NCBI RefSeq assembly: GCF_963678425.1
Contig: NZ_OY782855.1
Location: 1,054,001 to 1,118,000, forward strand
Source: an uncultured Bacteroides sp.
GTDB taxonomy: Bacteria > Bacteroidota > Bacteroidia > Bacteroidales > Bacteroidaceae
Length of the DNA stretch: 64,000 nt
Reading direction: 5' to 3'
In this document: positions 1-8,387 of the stretch, one piece after another
How the letters are laid out: every line of letters starts with the position of its first letter
Numbering within the stretch: position 1 is the stretch's first letter
Program-made: the position numbers and the translations under genes
Notes under the pieces: model-generated
Database searches by the model: none
Seen by the model: the letters and a program-made list of their open reading frames with translations, nothing else
What the model was told of the DNA's origin: nothing

Positions 1-114
1 ATCTCTAATGCCTATCCATCAGACGACGGTAAAGTGATCGTTATCACATTCAACAATAAAATTTATCTGTTTAGTCAGGAACTATTTACTAAAAACAGCA
101 ACAAGCTAAAATAA
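1..114 (+). CDS. C-terminal end of an upstream protein (partial)
   Basis: An open frame runs from base 1 to a TAA at 112-114 and encodes the last 37 residues of a protein that starts outside the window. The fragment has alternating hydrophobic residues (VIVITF, KIYLF) followed by a lysine/asparagine-rich end. It is too short to assign to a family. The next gene begins 6 bp after the stop, so the two are probably co-transcribed. Confidence 0.6.
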   Translation: MSNAYPSDDGKVIVITFNNKIYLFSQELFTKNSNKLK

Positions 115-120
115 ACCGAC

Positions 121-1326
121 ATGAAATATATATCAATCTTCACTCTTCTGTTCTGCCTTGCAATAACAGTAAAAGCGCAAAGCAACTATAAGTCCGGTTA
201 CATTATAACTAATAGTAATGATACTATCAGGGGACTTATTGACTTCAGAACAGATAAAATGAATTCCAGCTATTGTCGGTTCAAATTATCGGAAAATGCA
301 AATGAGAAAATCTATTATCCAGATGATATTCTAGGTTATATGTTTATTAATGAAGTGAAATATTATGTTTCCCGGACTATTACCATAGATCATAAAACAG
401 AAAAAGTATTTCTTGAATATCTGGTTCAAGGTTTGAAAGACCTCTACTATTACCCCCTAAATAATGGTTACTATTTTATTGAGGATAAGGATGGTAAAAT
501 GATATGCTTCACAAAGAAATCAGATGAAATCGTAGACAACAAGTATATTGAGGACAATAAATACATAGGTGCATTGATATATACATTTCAGGATTGCGAA
601 TCTGTTTTAAAGAATATCGATAAAACAGAATTTGATCGTGGCGACATGATCAGGTTAACAAAAAAGTATCATACACAAATGTGTTCTCCGGGACAAGAGT
701 GCATTGTCTTTGAAAATGATTATAAAAAGAAATTTATTGAAATTGGGGGAGCGTTATATGGTGGACTTCAGCTTGTTGATTATGTATTTAAGAATACGGA
801 TTTAACCATATTTAATTCCGCAAAATCCTTATCACCCGTAATCGGAGGTCAGTTTAGTGTTACCAGTCCACGTATGATGAAATCTCTCAGCTTTCAGATA
901 GACGCTTCACTAGCTGAAATAAAAGGTATAACAGACCGTTCGGGCCTGGACTTTGCTATGTTACCATATCGTTACAAGAGATATAAATTCAATTCAATGA
1001 TCTCTACTGGCATCATGGGATTGAAATACACCTATATGAAAGGAAAATGGCAACCATTTATTGAAGCTGGGATCTGTTATTCACTACTCTTTCATTCTTC
1101 CAGTTCATTTTATTGTGAGGCTATTACTTTTGATCATATAACTCATGAAACGACAGATAATTACCAGCCAGTTCCTCCAAATATGTATGGATTAAATTGT
1201 GGTATAGGATTGACTTATCAATTAAAAAACAAACATTCAATATTTGGACAGATTGTTTATAACAAATTGATAAATTATGAAGCCGACATTAACAGAATTC
1301 AAATAAAACTGGGATACACACTCTAA
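121..1326 (+). CDS. Secreted outer-membrane beta-barrel protein, function unknown
   Basis: 401 residues. A hydrophobic signal peptide spans about residues 1-19 and ends at VKA-QS, a normal signal peptidase I site. The N-terminal half begins with GYIITNSNDTIRGLIDF, a pattern I associate with uncharacterised Bacteroidota envelope proteins. From about residue 205 the chain alternates polar and hydrophobic residues and ends in aromatic-flanked strands, with a final IQIKLGYTL typical of the last strand of an outer-membrane barrel. It starts 6 bp after the preceding stop and lies 48 bp before the BspA-like gene, so it may be co-transcribed with either. The barrel is inferred from the strand pattern; no specific function is known. 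Confidence 0.7.
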   Translation: MKYISIFTLLFCLAITVKAQSNYKSGYIITNSNDTIRGLIDFRTDKMNSSYCRFKLSENANEKIYYPDDILGYMFINEVKYYVSRTITIDHKTEKVFLEYLVQGLKDLYYYPLNNGYYFIEDKDGKMICFTKKSDEIVDNKYIEDNKYIGALIYTFQDCESVLKNIDKTEFDRGDMIRLTKKYHTQMCSPGQECIVFENDYKKKFIEIGGALYGGLQLVDYVFKNTDLTIFNSAKSLSPVIGGQFSVTSPRMMKSLSFQIDASLAEIKGITDRSGLDFAMLPYRYKRYKFNSMISTGIMGLKYTYMKGKWQPFIEAGICYSLLFHSSSSFYCEAITFDHITHETTDNYQPVPPNMYGLNCGIGLTYQLKNKHSIFGQIVYNKLINYEADINRIQIKLGYTL

Positions 1327-1374
1327 TTCATATCAGATCTTTATAAAACTAATTTCCATTATTTAAATCTAATA

Positions 1375-4017
1375 ATGAAGAAAAAACTAACAATTATATT
1401 ATTGGTAATACTGATAAATATTCTGCCACTTAGTGCACAAATCAGTAAGACTATATCCGTCGCCCAAGCCGGCACACTCGATTCGCAACTCACTTCCGAT
1501 GAATTAATGACTACAACCAGCCTGACTCTCACTGGTCAGATTGACCAGAGAGACTTTGTTACCATGAGCGAAAGGATGCCTGTTCTGGCACATATAGATA
1601 TAAAAAGCACCAATATTGTGGCGTATAACAGTTATGCGGCAAATGAGATTCCAAACTCAGCTTTTTATTCACCTTTTCTGGGAAAGAAAGCTTTAAAATC
1701 GATTGTTCTTCCTGCAACACTAACCAGCATAGGAGAACTGGCTTTTTGCTATTGTAGATACATAACCAGCATCGACCTTCCCATAACATTAACTAAAATA
1801 AGCAATCACGCATTTTACGGTTGCTCAGGATTAAAAAATATAGAGATTCCGACTGCTATTAAATGGATTGGCGAGTATGCCTTTAATGAATGCACATTTA
1901 CTTCCATTAACATTAAAGCCACAACACCTCCTACTATACAAGAATATGCATTAGGAGAAATTCGGATTGTTTATGTACCTAAAGGATCGGGCGATTATTA
2001 CAAAGCAGCTCAATACTGGAACGAGAAATCGATAATTGAAAGCGAAGGAAGTCCTCAGGTTAGTAAAACCATCAATGTAACCACTCCCGGTTCACTTGGT
2101 ACCTTACTCACTTCTGAAGAATTAAGCTCTGTTACTGATCTTTTCCTTAGCGGAGAAATAGATCAGAGAGACTTTGTAACTATGAACGAGAATATGCCCG
2201 TATTAGCAAATATTGATATGAAGAGTACAGCAATTATTGCATATAATAATTACAATCCGAATGAAGTTCCGATAAATGCTTTTTATACAATCAATAGTAG
2301 TGAACGTTTTGGAAAAAAGAGTCTGGAATCAGTTATTCTTCCGGCATCAGTCACCAACATAAGTAATAATGCTTTTTGTGACTGTAGAAATCTGAAAAAC
2401 GTTACTCTTCCAGAAAAACTAACCATCATAAATGACAGCGCCTTTTACAGATGCAATATATCTTCTTTAACCATAGAATCCCAAACACCTCCCTTTATGC
2501 AAACCAATTCTTTTAGCGATGTACAGGTTCTTTTTATCCCAAAAGGATCAGGAGAGAGTTACAGAACTACCGAATACTGGAAAGATAAAGTGATTATTGA
2601 GGGAGATGGAACAGCTCTTCACTTAAATATTTATACTGCCGGAACGTTATCATCGGAAATAAAGGTGGCTGGGTATGCAGCAAATGAAATTAATGCACTC
2701 ATTTTAGAAGGAGAATTGAATAATGACGACTTTGCTGTTATACAGTCTGATATGCCGAGCTTAATTTCAATCGATCTGAACGATACAAATGTTACTTCCA
2801 TTCCGGCACCCACATTTACTGGGAAGAATCACTTGTTTCATCTTACAATTCCAGAAACACTCACAACAATAACAGAGGGTGCATTTAAGGGTTGTACCGG
2901 TTTAACTAATATCACTCTTCCAGCAACCTTAACTTCCATAGGAAACAGTGCATTTCAAAATTGTACCGAATTAACAAGCATTGAAATACCAGAGACTATA
3001 AATACTATTGGCAACAATGTGTTTCAGGGTTGCACGAGCCTTTCAAACGTTCTTATTCCAAATACTGTGATTTATATAGGAAACGATGCATTTAATAGTT
3101 GCATAGGTTTAACAAGTCTCAGCCTTCCGAAAGCAATGATCTCTATCGGAAACAATGCATTTTACAACTGTATAGGTTTAAGAGAGATCAATTTCCCAGA
3201 AACATTGCATGGCATTGGAATGAGTGCGTTTGAAGGTTGCAGCAGTTTATCAAACATAGATCTTCCGGAAGGACTAAACGATACAGGATATGGTTCATTT
3301 GCAAATTGTACAGGTTTAAAGAGCATAAACTTTCCATCAACGCTAACTATTGTATCAAGCTATTCATTTCAAAATTGCACTAGCCTGGCAAGTATTAACC
3401 TTCCGGAAACATTAAAACAAATAGGAACAGGTTCGTTTCAGAAAGCCAATTTAGCCAACATCAATATTCCTGAAGCAGTAACCCGTTTAGAAACCTCAGC
3501 ATTTAGCTATAACCCTAATATGACTAGTGTAACACTTCCGGCAGGGCTCAACTCCGTAGGAAATACTTTATTTGAAGGATGCAATTTATCGGAGATAAAA
3601 ACACTCTGTTCTACTCCGCTGGATTTATATAAATTTCTTGAACACGGCATATATATCTTCAGTGGGGTAAATAAAACTACCTGTAAATTAATTGTTCCCA
3701 AAGGAACACTAAATTTATATAAATCGGCATATATCTGGAGCCAATTCTCAAATATAATTGAATCCGATCCAACCGGAATAACATCTCTTCCATGCTCTCA
3801 GACTAAAACATGTACAGCCAACGGACAAGTATATATTTCCAGTGATAAGACTATAAACACGATTGAGCTAATCTCATTATCGGGGAAGATTCTTTCAAAA
3901 CAACAGGCTGTTGGGTATTCGTGCCAAATGGATTTAAATAACGAGAAGATCGCCATTCTGAAAGTGAGATACGAAGATGGATATTCTGAAACCATCAAGG
4001 TGGTAAACAATAAATAG
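1375..4017 (+). CDS. BspA-like leucine-rich repeat surface protein with C-terminal sorting-like domain
   Basis: 880 residues. A signal peptide spans about residues 1-22 (ending LPLSAQ). The body is made of LRR_5 (BspA/Treponema pallidum type) repeats of about 23 residues with the pattern F.gCt.LtsI.lP.tlt.Ig..a. A separate module of about 60-70 residues (V..aGTL...lts......L.L.G.l...DF..m...mp.L..iD) appears three times, near residues 22, 228 and 412. The first two blocks close with VPKGSG.....A..W..K. The last roughly 80 residues resemble a type-A sorting domain (INTIELISLSGKIL). Proteins of this class are usually surface-exposed and bind host or matrix ligands; the ligand here is unknown. 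ATG 1375 is the only start that includes the signal peptide. Confidence 0.85.
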   Translation: MKKKLTIILLVILINILPLSAQISKTISVAQAGTLDSQLTSDELMTTTSLTLTGQIDQRDFVTMSERMPVLAHIDIKSTNIVAYNSYAANEIPNSAFYSPFLGKKALKSIVLPATLTSIGELAFCYCRYITSIDLPITLTKISNHAFYGCSGLKNIEIPTAIKWIGEYAFNECTFTSINIKATTPPTIQEYALGEIRIVYVPKGSGDYYKAAQYWNEKSIIESEGSPQVSKTINVTTPGSLGTLLTSEELSSVTDLFLSGEIDQRDFVTMNENMPVLANIDMKSTAIIAYNNYNPNEVPINAFYTINSSERFGKKSLESVILPASVTNISNNAFCDCRNLKNVTLPEKLTIINDSAFYRCNISSLTIESQTPPFMQTNSFSDVQVLFIPKGSGESYRTTEYWKDKVIIEGDGTALHLNIYTAGTLSSEIKVAGYAANEINALILEGELNNDDFAVIQSDMPSLISIDLNDTNVTSIPAPTFTGKNHLFHLTIPETLTTITEGAFKGCTGLTNITLPATLTSIGNSAFQNCTELTSIEIPETINTIGNNVFQGCTSLSNVLIPNTVIYIGNDAFNSCIGLTSLSLPKAMISIGNNAFYNCIGLREINFPETLHGIGMSAFEGCSSLSNIDLPEGLNDTGYGSFANCTGLKSINFPSTLTIVSSYSFQNCTSLASINLPETLKQIGTGSFQKANLANINIPEAVTRLETSAFSYNPNMTSVTLPAGLNSVGNTLFEGCNLSEIKTLCSTPLDLYKFLEHGIYIFSGVNKTTCKLIVPKGTLNLYKSAYIWSQFSNIIESDPTGITSLPCSQTKTCTANGQVYISSDKTINTIELISLSGKILSKQQAVGYSCQMDLNNEKIAILKVRYEDGYSETIKVVNNK

Positions 4018-4094
4018 TCTTTATTCAGAAGTAAATAAGGAAACATAAATAAAAACAAGGAAATATTTTAATGAATAAAAATTGATTAAGGAAT

Positions 4095-4129
4095 TTTGTA
4101 TGATATATGTATATAATTTAATAGTTTTG
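4095..4129 (+). promoter_or_regulatory. Bacteroides-type promoter of the GH27 gene
   Basis: A perfect -7 box TAGTTTTG (TAnnTTTG) lies at 4122-4129, and TTTG at 4095-4098 can serve as the -33 element with a 23-bp spacer, slightly long. Transcription should start a few bases downstream, giving an mRNA leader of roughly 20 nt. The -7 box is embedded in the inverted repeat at 4105-4156. Confidence 0.6.
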
Positions 4130-4156
4130 TATCTAACTATTAAATTATATACATAT
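4105..4156. repeat. 22-bp perfect inverted repeat, candidate operator
   Basis: Arms at 4105-4126 and 4135-4156 are exact reverse complements (22 of 22) with an 8-base spacer (TTGTATCT). The left arm covers most of the -7 box and the right arm would form the whole mRNA leader and include the first two bases of the GH27 start codon. The arms are almost entirely A/T. It could be a dimeric regulator site or an RNA hairpin that blocks the start codon. It lacks a poly-T tail, so it is unlikely to be a terminator. Confidence 0.7.
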
Positions 4157-6377
4157 GAATAAATTTATTATCTGCATTGCATTTGCCTGCACAGCAATAT
4201 TCTCTCCTCCTTTGTGTGCACAACAAAAAATCTTATTGCCGGAAGCCAGATTCAAGACCGGGAATGACTTATCATGGAAAGAAAAAGATTTAAACGACTC
4301 GCAATGGACAACCATTCGTACAGATCGTATCTGGGAAAATCAGGGTTTTAGTAGTTATGACGGATATGCCTGGTATCGCATCCACTTTTATCTGCCTTCT
4401 TCCTTGATAGAGAAATCCTATCTGAAAGATTCCATTTGCTTCAATCTATCCAAAATAGACGATGCAGATGAAACTTATTTAAACGGTACATTGATTGGTA
4501 AAACAGGTTCTTTTCCTGAAAGTTCATCCGGATACCAGAGCTATTACGATGTCTTAAGGAATTATAAAATCTCTGTAAAAAATTCAGCATTAAAATGGGA
4601 TCAGGAAAATGTTCTGGCTATCAGAGTTTATGATGGTTCCAGTAGTGGCGGAATTTATGAAGGCACGCCCTATATCAGTAACATTGATTTGATTGACTAC
4701 GTTACACTTCAACAATCGGCTGTAAAGAACAACTATACTGTTACACTGAAAAACAGTTCTCACGTTTTTGTAAAAGGACGGCTTACAATTAAAGTATTAG
4801 ATACTGAACAGGAAAACGACAAGACAATCAAAGAAATCTCTGAAAACATCAATTTACAAGCCTTTGGACAAAAGACAAACACTCTTAATATCCCTGTGAA
4901 CAAGAGAGCTTGTTTGATGGCATCGTTTGTAGAATCACACACAGGAAAAGTTAAAGAGCTGGAGATTGCTACCCCTTACATATTAACCCCCTCCTCTCCT
5001 GCCACCCCAAAAATTAACGGGGCAAAGGTTTTCGGTGTTCGTCCACAATCACCATTCCTTTTCCGAATTCCAGCCACAGGAAAAAAACCTTTGCATTATG
5101 CTATAAGTAACCTGCCTGCAGGTCTTAGTTTGGATGAAGAAACAGGGATTATTACAGGCTCACTTTCTGAAAGTGGTGACTATAAAATGAAGTTTATTGT
5201 CACTAATAGTTTAGGAAAAGCAGAAAGAGATTTTACTGTGAAAGTTGGCGACTTACTTGCCACAACTCCTCCAATGGGTTGGAACAGCTGGAACTGCTGG
5301 GGCCTCAGCGTTACTGAGGATAAAGTTAAAAGTTCTGCCCAGTCATTACTTGATAAAGGATTGGCAGATCACGGATGGACATATATCAACATTGATGATT
5401 CCTGGGAAAACGGAGAACGTGCGTCCTCAGGTGATATTCTGGCTAATGAGAAGTTCCCTGATATGAAGGCATTGGGAGACTGGCTTCATCAGAAAGGACT
5501 AAGATTTGGAATTTATTCTTCACCTGGCACCAAAACCTGCGGAAATTATTTAGGTTCGTACCAACACGAAAAGCAGGATGCCAGCACTTATGCAAATTGG
5601 GGAGTTGACTATCTGAAATATGACTGGTGCAGTTATGGAGATGTATTTGCTCAGGAAAACGATAACTCTACATCAGCTTACATGAAACCTTATCAGGTAA
5701 TGGAAAAAGCATTGCGTGATCAGAAAAGAGATATTGTTTACAGTCTGTGCCAATATGGAATGAAAGATGTTTGGGAATGGAGTGCTGCAGTAGACGGCAA
5801 TTGCTGGCGAACCACAGGAGATATTACCGATACCTGGCAATCATTGAAAAGCATTGGTTTCAATCAGGACAAATTATATCCATTTGCTAAACCCGGACAT
5901 TGGAATGATCCGGACATGCTGATCGTTGGCCGCGTAGGCTGGGGAGATAATTTACACCCTACTCATTTAACCCCTGACGAACAGTATACTCATATCAGTC
6001 TTTGGAGCTTATTGTCATCGCCATTGCTTATCGGTTGCGATATTTCCGGAATGGACGATTTCACATTGAGCCTGCTTACAAACGATGAAGTAATCGGAGT
6101 AAATCAGGATCCATTAGGAAAACAAGCCAAGCGCTTGCTTGAAAAAGGAGACTGGCAAGTCTGGGCAAAAGAGCTGGAAGATGGTAGCTATGCTGTCGGT
6201 ATCTTTAATTTAGGTGATAAAACAGATACAACAGAGATCAACTGGTCTGAATTAGGTTTACCTGCAGCCACAAATGTAAGAGACTTATGGAGACAAAAGG
6301 AGCTAAATGTAAAGGGGAATCTTTTTAGAACTAAAGTAGCCTCTCATGGCGTCACATTAGTAAAACTGGAACGCTAG
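4155..6377 (+). CDS. Secreted GH27 alpha-galactosidase with N-terminal beta-sandwich and Ig-like domains
   Basis: 740 residues. A signal peptide spans about residues 1-23. Residues of about 40-185 form a GH2-type sugar-binding-like jelly roll (DGYAWYRIHFYLP; GIYEGTPYIS). An Ig-like putative-Ig (He_PIG) domain follows at about 288-365 (LPAGLSLDEETGIITG). The GH27 barrel starts near residue 370 with TPPMGWNSWNCWG. The predicted nucleophile is Asp490 in YLKYDWC and the acid/base Asp556 in RTTGDITDTW. A C-terminal beta domain ends the protein. The family releases terminal alpha-galactose, or sometimes alpha-N-acetylgalactosamine or beta-L-arabinopyranose, so exact specificity is not settled by sequence. 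The periplasm or cell surface is the likely site. A terminator follows at 6451-6490 and the gene appears monocistronic. Confidence 0.92.
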   Translation: MNKFIICIAFACTAIFSPPLCAQQKILLPEARFKTGNDLSWKEKDLNDSQWTTIRTDRIWENQGFSSYDGYAWYRIHFYLPSSLIEKSYLKDSICFNLSKIDDADETYLNGTLIGKTGSFPESSSGYQSYYDVLRNYKISVKNSALKWDQENVLAIRVYDGSSSGGIYEGTPYISNIDLIDYVTLQQSAVKNNYTVTLKNSSHVFVKGRLTIKVLDTEQENDKTIKEISENINLQAFGQKTNTLNIPVNKRACLMASFVESHTGKVKELEIATPYILTPSSPATPKINGAKVFGVRPQSPFLFRIPATGKKPLHYAISNLPAGLSLDEETGIITGSLSESGDYKMKFIVTNSLGKAERDFTVKVGDLLATTPPMGWNSWNCWGLSVTEDKVKSSAQSLLDKGLADHGWTYINIDDSWENGERASSGDILANEKFPDMKALGDWLHQKGLRFGIYSSPGTKTCGNYLGSYQHEKQDASTYANWGVDYLKYDWCSYGDVFAQENDNSTSAYMKPYQVMEKALRDQKRDIVYSLCQYGMKDVWEWSAAVDGNCWRTTGDITDTWQSLKSIGFNQDKLYPFAKPGHWNDPDMLIVGRVGWGDNLHPTHLTPDEQYTHISLWSLLSSPLLIGCDISGMDDFTLSLLTNDEVIGVNQDPLGKQAKRLLEKGDWQVWAKELEDGSYAVGIFNLGDKTDTTEINWSELGLPAATNVRDLWRQKELNVKGNLFRTKVASHGVTLVKLER

Positions 6378-6450
6378 TATAATCAAAAAGATTATGATTA
6401 TGTCCTAAATCACTGTTACAGATTCTGTGACAGAGAAAATAAAACAAACG

Positions 6451-6490
6451 CAGATCGTTGCAAGTCTATCTTGTAGCGATCTGTTTTTTT
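6451..6490 (+). terminator. Rho-independent terminator after the GH27 gene
   Basis: CAGATCG at 6451-6457 pairs with CGATCTG at 6477-6483, with further imperfect pairing inside the stem, and a run of T follows directly. It lies about 70 bp after the GH27 stop codon. Confidence 0.75.
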
Positions 6491-6676
6491 TAATGTCTTG
6501 ACACTTTTTGAAAACATCAAGACATATTCTTCAATATCACTTGAGACTTTCAGAGAGATTATTTGGCTGCTATTCTTAATAGCTTTTTTTTGAAAAATAA
6601 TTGGTGTATCATTCAGATTTATTCTCCAATGATTTTTATTTATTGGAGAATAAAATTAAATAATTGAGCAATTTTC
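6491..6676. other. Gene-free spacer with two inverted repeats, upstream of the IS
   Basis: No gene is seen between the GH27 terminator and the insertion sequence. Two palindromes occur: ATGTCTTGA (6493-6501) with TCAAGACAT (6517-6525), and a 13-bp perfect pair at 6618-6630 and 6642-6654 of the form ATTCTCCAAT...ATTGGAGAAT. The second resembles the arms of the dispersed elements at 18133 and 34167. The last bases join the transposase remnant described at 8092. Confidence 0.5.
6669..6676. repeat. Target site duplication, left copy
   Basis: CAATTTTC immediately outside the left inverted repeat. The identical octamer is at 8084-8091 outside the right inverted repeat. Confidence 0.9.
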
Positions 6677-6715
6677 GGCTCACCCGATAATTAGTGGGGT
6701 AATAAGATAAAATGT

Positions 6716-6723
6716 TATCTTTG
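6716..6723 (+). promoter_or_regulatory. -7 box of the IS, only 4 bp before the first start codon
   Basis: TATCTTTG is a perfect TAnnTTTG box. The ATG of the first IS gene is at 6728, so transcription would begin at or next to the start codon and the mRNA would be nearly leaderless. The -33 region would fall inside or beside the left inverted repeat; no clear TTTG is seen there. Confidence 0.5.
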
Positions 6724-6727
6724 TCAT

Positions 6728-7111
6728 ATGGAAAAGGACGTTTTATTATCATTAGTAAGTTTGATGCTTCCCGAAAACATCTTATCAAGGTTTAGTATCG
6801 TAAATGTAGAAAAGAGTTCAGATGCAATACTTATTTATTTGGAGGAGAAAATAGATGCTAAATATGCTTCGAATGATCTCTTTGGATCCAAAGGCTTCCT
6901 GAATCCTGTCACCATCAGAGATTTTCCTCTTCGTGACAAAGCTGTTGATTTGGTGGTTCGTCGCCGCCGTTGGATTAATCGGCAAACAAATGAAAGTTTT
7001 ACAGTTCCTTATGATGAGTTTAAAGCCGAAGGTACCCGCTATTCGAAAGAATTTGCGGCTTTTTTAAAAGAGGTGTATGGAGACGAGACCTACGAGCTCC
7101 CGTTCGCTTGA
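6728..7111 (+). CDS. ISAon1-type transposase N-terminal region protein (first IS gene)
   Basis: 127 residues. The sequence (LLSLVSLMLPENILSRF; RDFPLRDKAVDLVVRRRRW) matches what I recall of the small protein encoded ahead of ISL3-like transposases in Bacteroidota, annotated as the ISAon1 family transposase N-terminal region. It probably contributes DNA binding at the terminal repeats; that role is inferred. It overlaps the transposase gene by 35 bp in a different frame. The transposase frame is +1 relative to this one, so a standard -1 slip would not join them. Re-initiation at the downstream ATG is more likely. Confidence 0.8.
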   Translation: MEKDVLLSLVSLMLPENILSRFSIVNVEKSSDAILIYLEEKIDAKYASNDLFGSKGFLNPVTIRDFPLRDKAVDLVVRRRRWINRQTNESFTVPYDEFKAEGTRYSKEFAAFLKEVYGDETYELPFA

Positions 7112-8060
7112 TGCTTATTATCATATAAACGGGGATACATTTGAAAAACAGTATAAAGAAGTCCTGAGTGGCTATCGTCGATGGAATGAATATTCTCATG
7201 CGGATGAGTGGCTTATATTCCCGGATAATGTTGGTAAACGGCTTTGCATTGATGAGACATCCATAAGTGACGGCGAGCTTTATACCATAGTCTCCAACCC
7301 AGAAGCGCGTGGGAGAAAAGGGTCACTGGTAGCTTTGGTTAAAGGTGTTTCCTCAAATGATGTAATCGATACTTTAAAACTTATACCTGAAGATAAACGA
7401 TCTGTCGTGGAAGAAGTTACAATGGACCTATCCAATAGCATGAATCTTATAATCCGAAGATGTTTTCCCAAAGCCAAGCGTACAATTGATCGTTTCCATG
7501 TTCAAAAGTTGGCATGTGATGCATTACAGGAAATGAGAATAGCACATCGTTGGGATGCCATTCAAGCCGATACGGATGCAAAAGAAGAAGCTAAGGAAAA
7601 AGGAGAAGATTATCAGCCAACCACATTTGCAAACGGTGATACGCAAAAACAATTGTTGGCAAGGAGTCGATATTTACTGTTCAAATCCATGGACAAATGG
7701 ACGGAAAGCCAAAAGGAAAGAGCTGCAATATTGTTTGATATCTATCCCGATATAAAAGAAGCTTATTCTCTAACGCACTCACTGAGAATGATATTCAACA
7801 AGAACACGGTAAAGGATGCAGCCAGGATGTCACTTGCACGTTGGTATGACAAAGTGGACAACTCTGGCTTTAAAAGCTTTAATGTCATAGCAGGAACATT
7901 GTACGAACATTACGACGAGGTATTGAACTTCTTTACAAACAGGGCTACCAATGCGTTTGCAGAATCTTTTAATGCAAAGATCAAACAATTTAGGGCACAG
8001 CTTAGAGGAGTGATTGATATAAAGTTTTTCTTCTTTAGATTGAGTAAGCTTTATGCCTAG
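7077..8060 (+). CDS. ISL3-family DDE transposase
   Basis: 327 residues, catalysing cut and paste of the surrounding element. The three acidic positions of the DDE core appear in context: Asp in CIDETSIS, Asp in KRTIDRFHVQKL and Glu in TNAFAESFNAKIKQFR. The spacing and the RFHV and TN.xAES.N.KIK signatures are those of ISL3 transposases. The ATG at 7077 lies within the end of the first gene and is preceded by an AAAAGAGG Shine-Dalgarno-like stretch, which supports coupled initiation. The gene ends at the edge of the right inverted repeat. No frameshift or internal stop is seen. Confidence 0.92.
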   Translation: METRPTSSRSLDAYYHINGDTFEKQYKEVLSGYRRWNEYSHADEWLIFPDNVGKRLCIDETSISDGELYTIVSNPEARGRKGSLVALVKGVSSNDVIDTLKLIPEDKRSVVEEVTMDLSNSMNLIIRRCFPKAKRTIDRFHVQKLACDALQEMRIAHRWDAIQADTDAKEEAKEKGEDYQPTTFANGDTQKQLLARSRYLLFKSMDKWTESQKERAAILFDIYPDIKEAYSLTHSLRMIFNKNTVKDAARMSLARWYDKVDNSGFKSFNVIAGTLYEHYDEVLNFFTNRATNAFAESFNAKIKQFRAQLRGVIDIKFFFFRLSKLYA

Positions 8061-8083
8061 CCCCACTAAATATCGGGTGAGCC

Positions 8084-8091
8084 CAATTTTC
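8084..8091. repeat. Target site duplication, right copy
   Basis: CAATTTTC immediately outside the right inverted repeat, identical to the left copy at 6669-6676. Confidence 0.9.
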
Positions 8092-8163
8092 CACTGTTAG
8101 CCAAACTATAGAAAACAATTATGAAAGAATATTGAACTTCTTTATTAATAGAAGTACAAACTG
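8092..8163 (+). pseudogene. Remnant of an older ISL3-type transposase, interrupted by the IS
   Basis: Joining the left flank (after removal of one target duplication) to the right flank gives a frame reading EQFSTVSQTIENNYERILNF then FINRSTN and a stop at 8161-8163. This aligns with residues FNVIAGTLYEHYDEVLNFFTNRATN of the intact transposase next to it (11 identities over 29 positions, by eye, including LNFF, NR and TN). The remnant stops just before the catalytic AES motif. It suggests that the intact IS inserted into debris of a related element. The length is short, so the call rests on the clustered motif match. Confidence 0.6.
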
Positions 8164-8198
8164 ATCCTTAATACAACCTGAAAGATTTCGGGGAATAA

Positions 8199-8230
8199 AA
8201 AAGGTCTCGAATAATTACTCAAGACCTTTT
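8199..8230 (-). terminator. Terminator of the tRNA-His transcript
   Basis: AAAAGGTCT (8199-8207) and AGACCTTTT (8222-8230) are exact complements around a 14-base loop. On the minus strand the hairpin lies about 10 bp past the 3' end of the tRNA and ends in a U run. Confidence 0.7.
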
Positions 8231-8239
8231 ACATTTCTG

Positions 8240-8314
8240 GGTGGAGGATGGGTTTCGAACCCACGACCTTCGGAACCACAAACCGACGCTCTAACCAGCT
8301 GAGCTACATCCACC
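8240..8314 (-). tRNA. tRNA-His (anticodon GTG)
   Basis: Read on the minus strand the gene folds into a cloverleaf: acceptor GTGGATG pairs with CCTCCAC (one mismatch), D-arm GCTC/GAGC, anticodon loop TTGTGGT giving GTG, and T-arm GTGGG-TTCGAAA-CCCAT. The extra G before position 1, opposite the C at position 73, is the hallmark of tRNA-His. A terminal CCA is not encoded. The gene has its own promoter and terminator. Confidence 0.93.
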
Positions 8315-8336
8315 ATGTTTGTTTCCTAATGCGGTG

Positions 8337-8367
8337 CAAAGATATGCATAATATTTAAATCTCCAAA
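8337..8367 (-). promoter_or_regulatory. Promoter of tRNA-His
   Basis: On the minus strand TTTG (8364-8367) is followed after exactly 19 bp by TATCTTTG (8337-8344), a textbook Bacteroides sigma-ABfr promoter. The expected transcription start is a few bases downstream, about 15 nt before the tRNA 5' end. Confidence 0.8.
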
Positions 8368-8387
8368 CTTTTGCTGCAAAAAAATTA

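Larger units (their letters stand above)
6677..8083 (+). mobile_element. Complete ISL3-type (ISAon1-like) insertion sequence, 1407 bp
   Basis: Terminal inverted repeats lie at 6677-6699 and 8061-8083; the 23-bp arms match at 22 of 23 positions and begin GGCTCACCCGAT. The element is flanked by an exact 8-bp direct repeat, CAATTTTC, at 6669-6676 and 8084-8091, which is the target duplication size usual for ISL3. It holds two overlapping genes, an N-terminal region protein and a DDE transposase. Both ends, the duplication and the reading frames are intact, so insertion is probably recent and the element may be active. Confidence 0.93.

Noticed and set aside
6728..7111. Programmed -1 frameshift joining the two IS genes
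   Set aside because: The second gene is in the +1 frame relative to the first, so slipping back by one base at the TTTTTTAAAA run would not reach it; it also has its own ATG and ribosome-site-like sequence.
8240..8314. tRNA-His as attachment site of an integrated element
   Set aside because: No direct repeat of the tRNA 3' end and no integrase gene were seen; the nearby mobile DNA is explained by an IS with its own 8-bp duplication.
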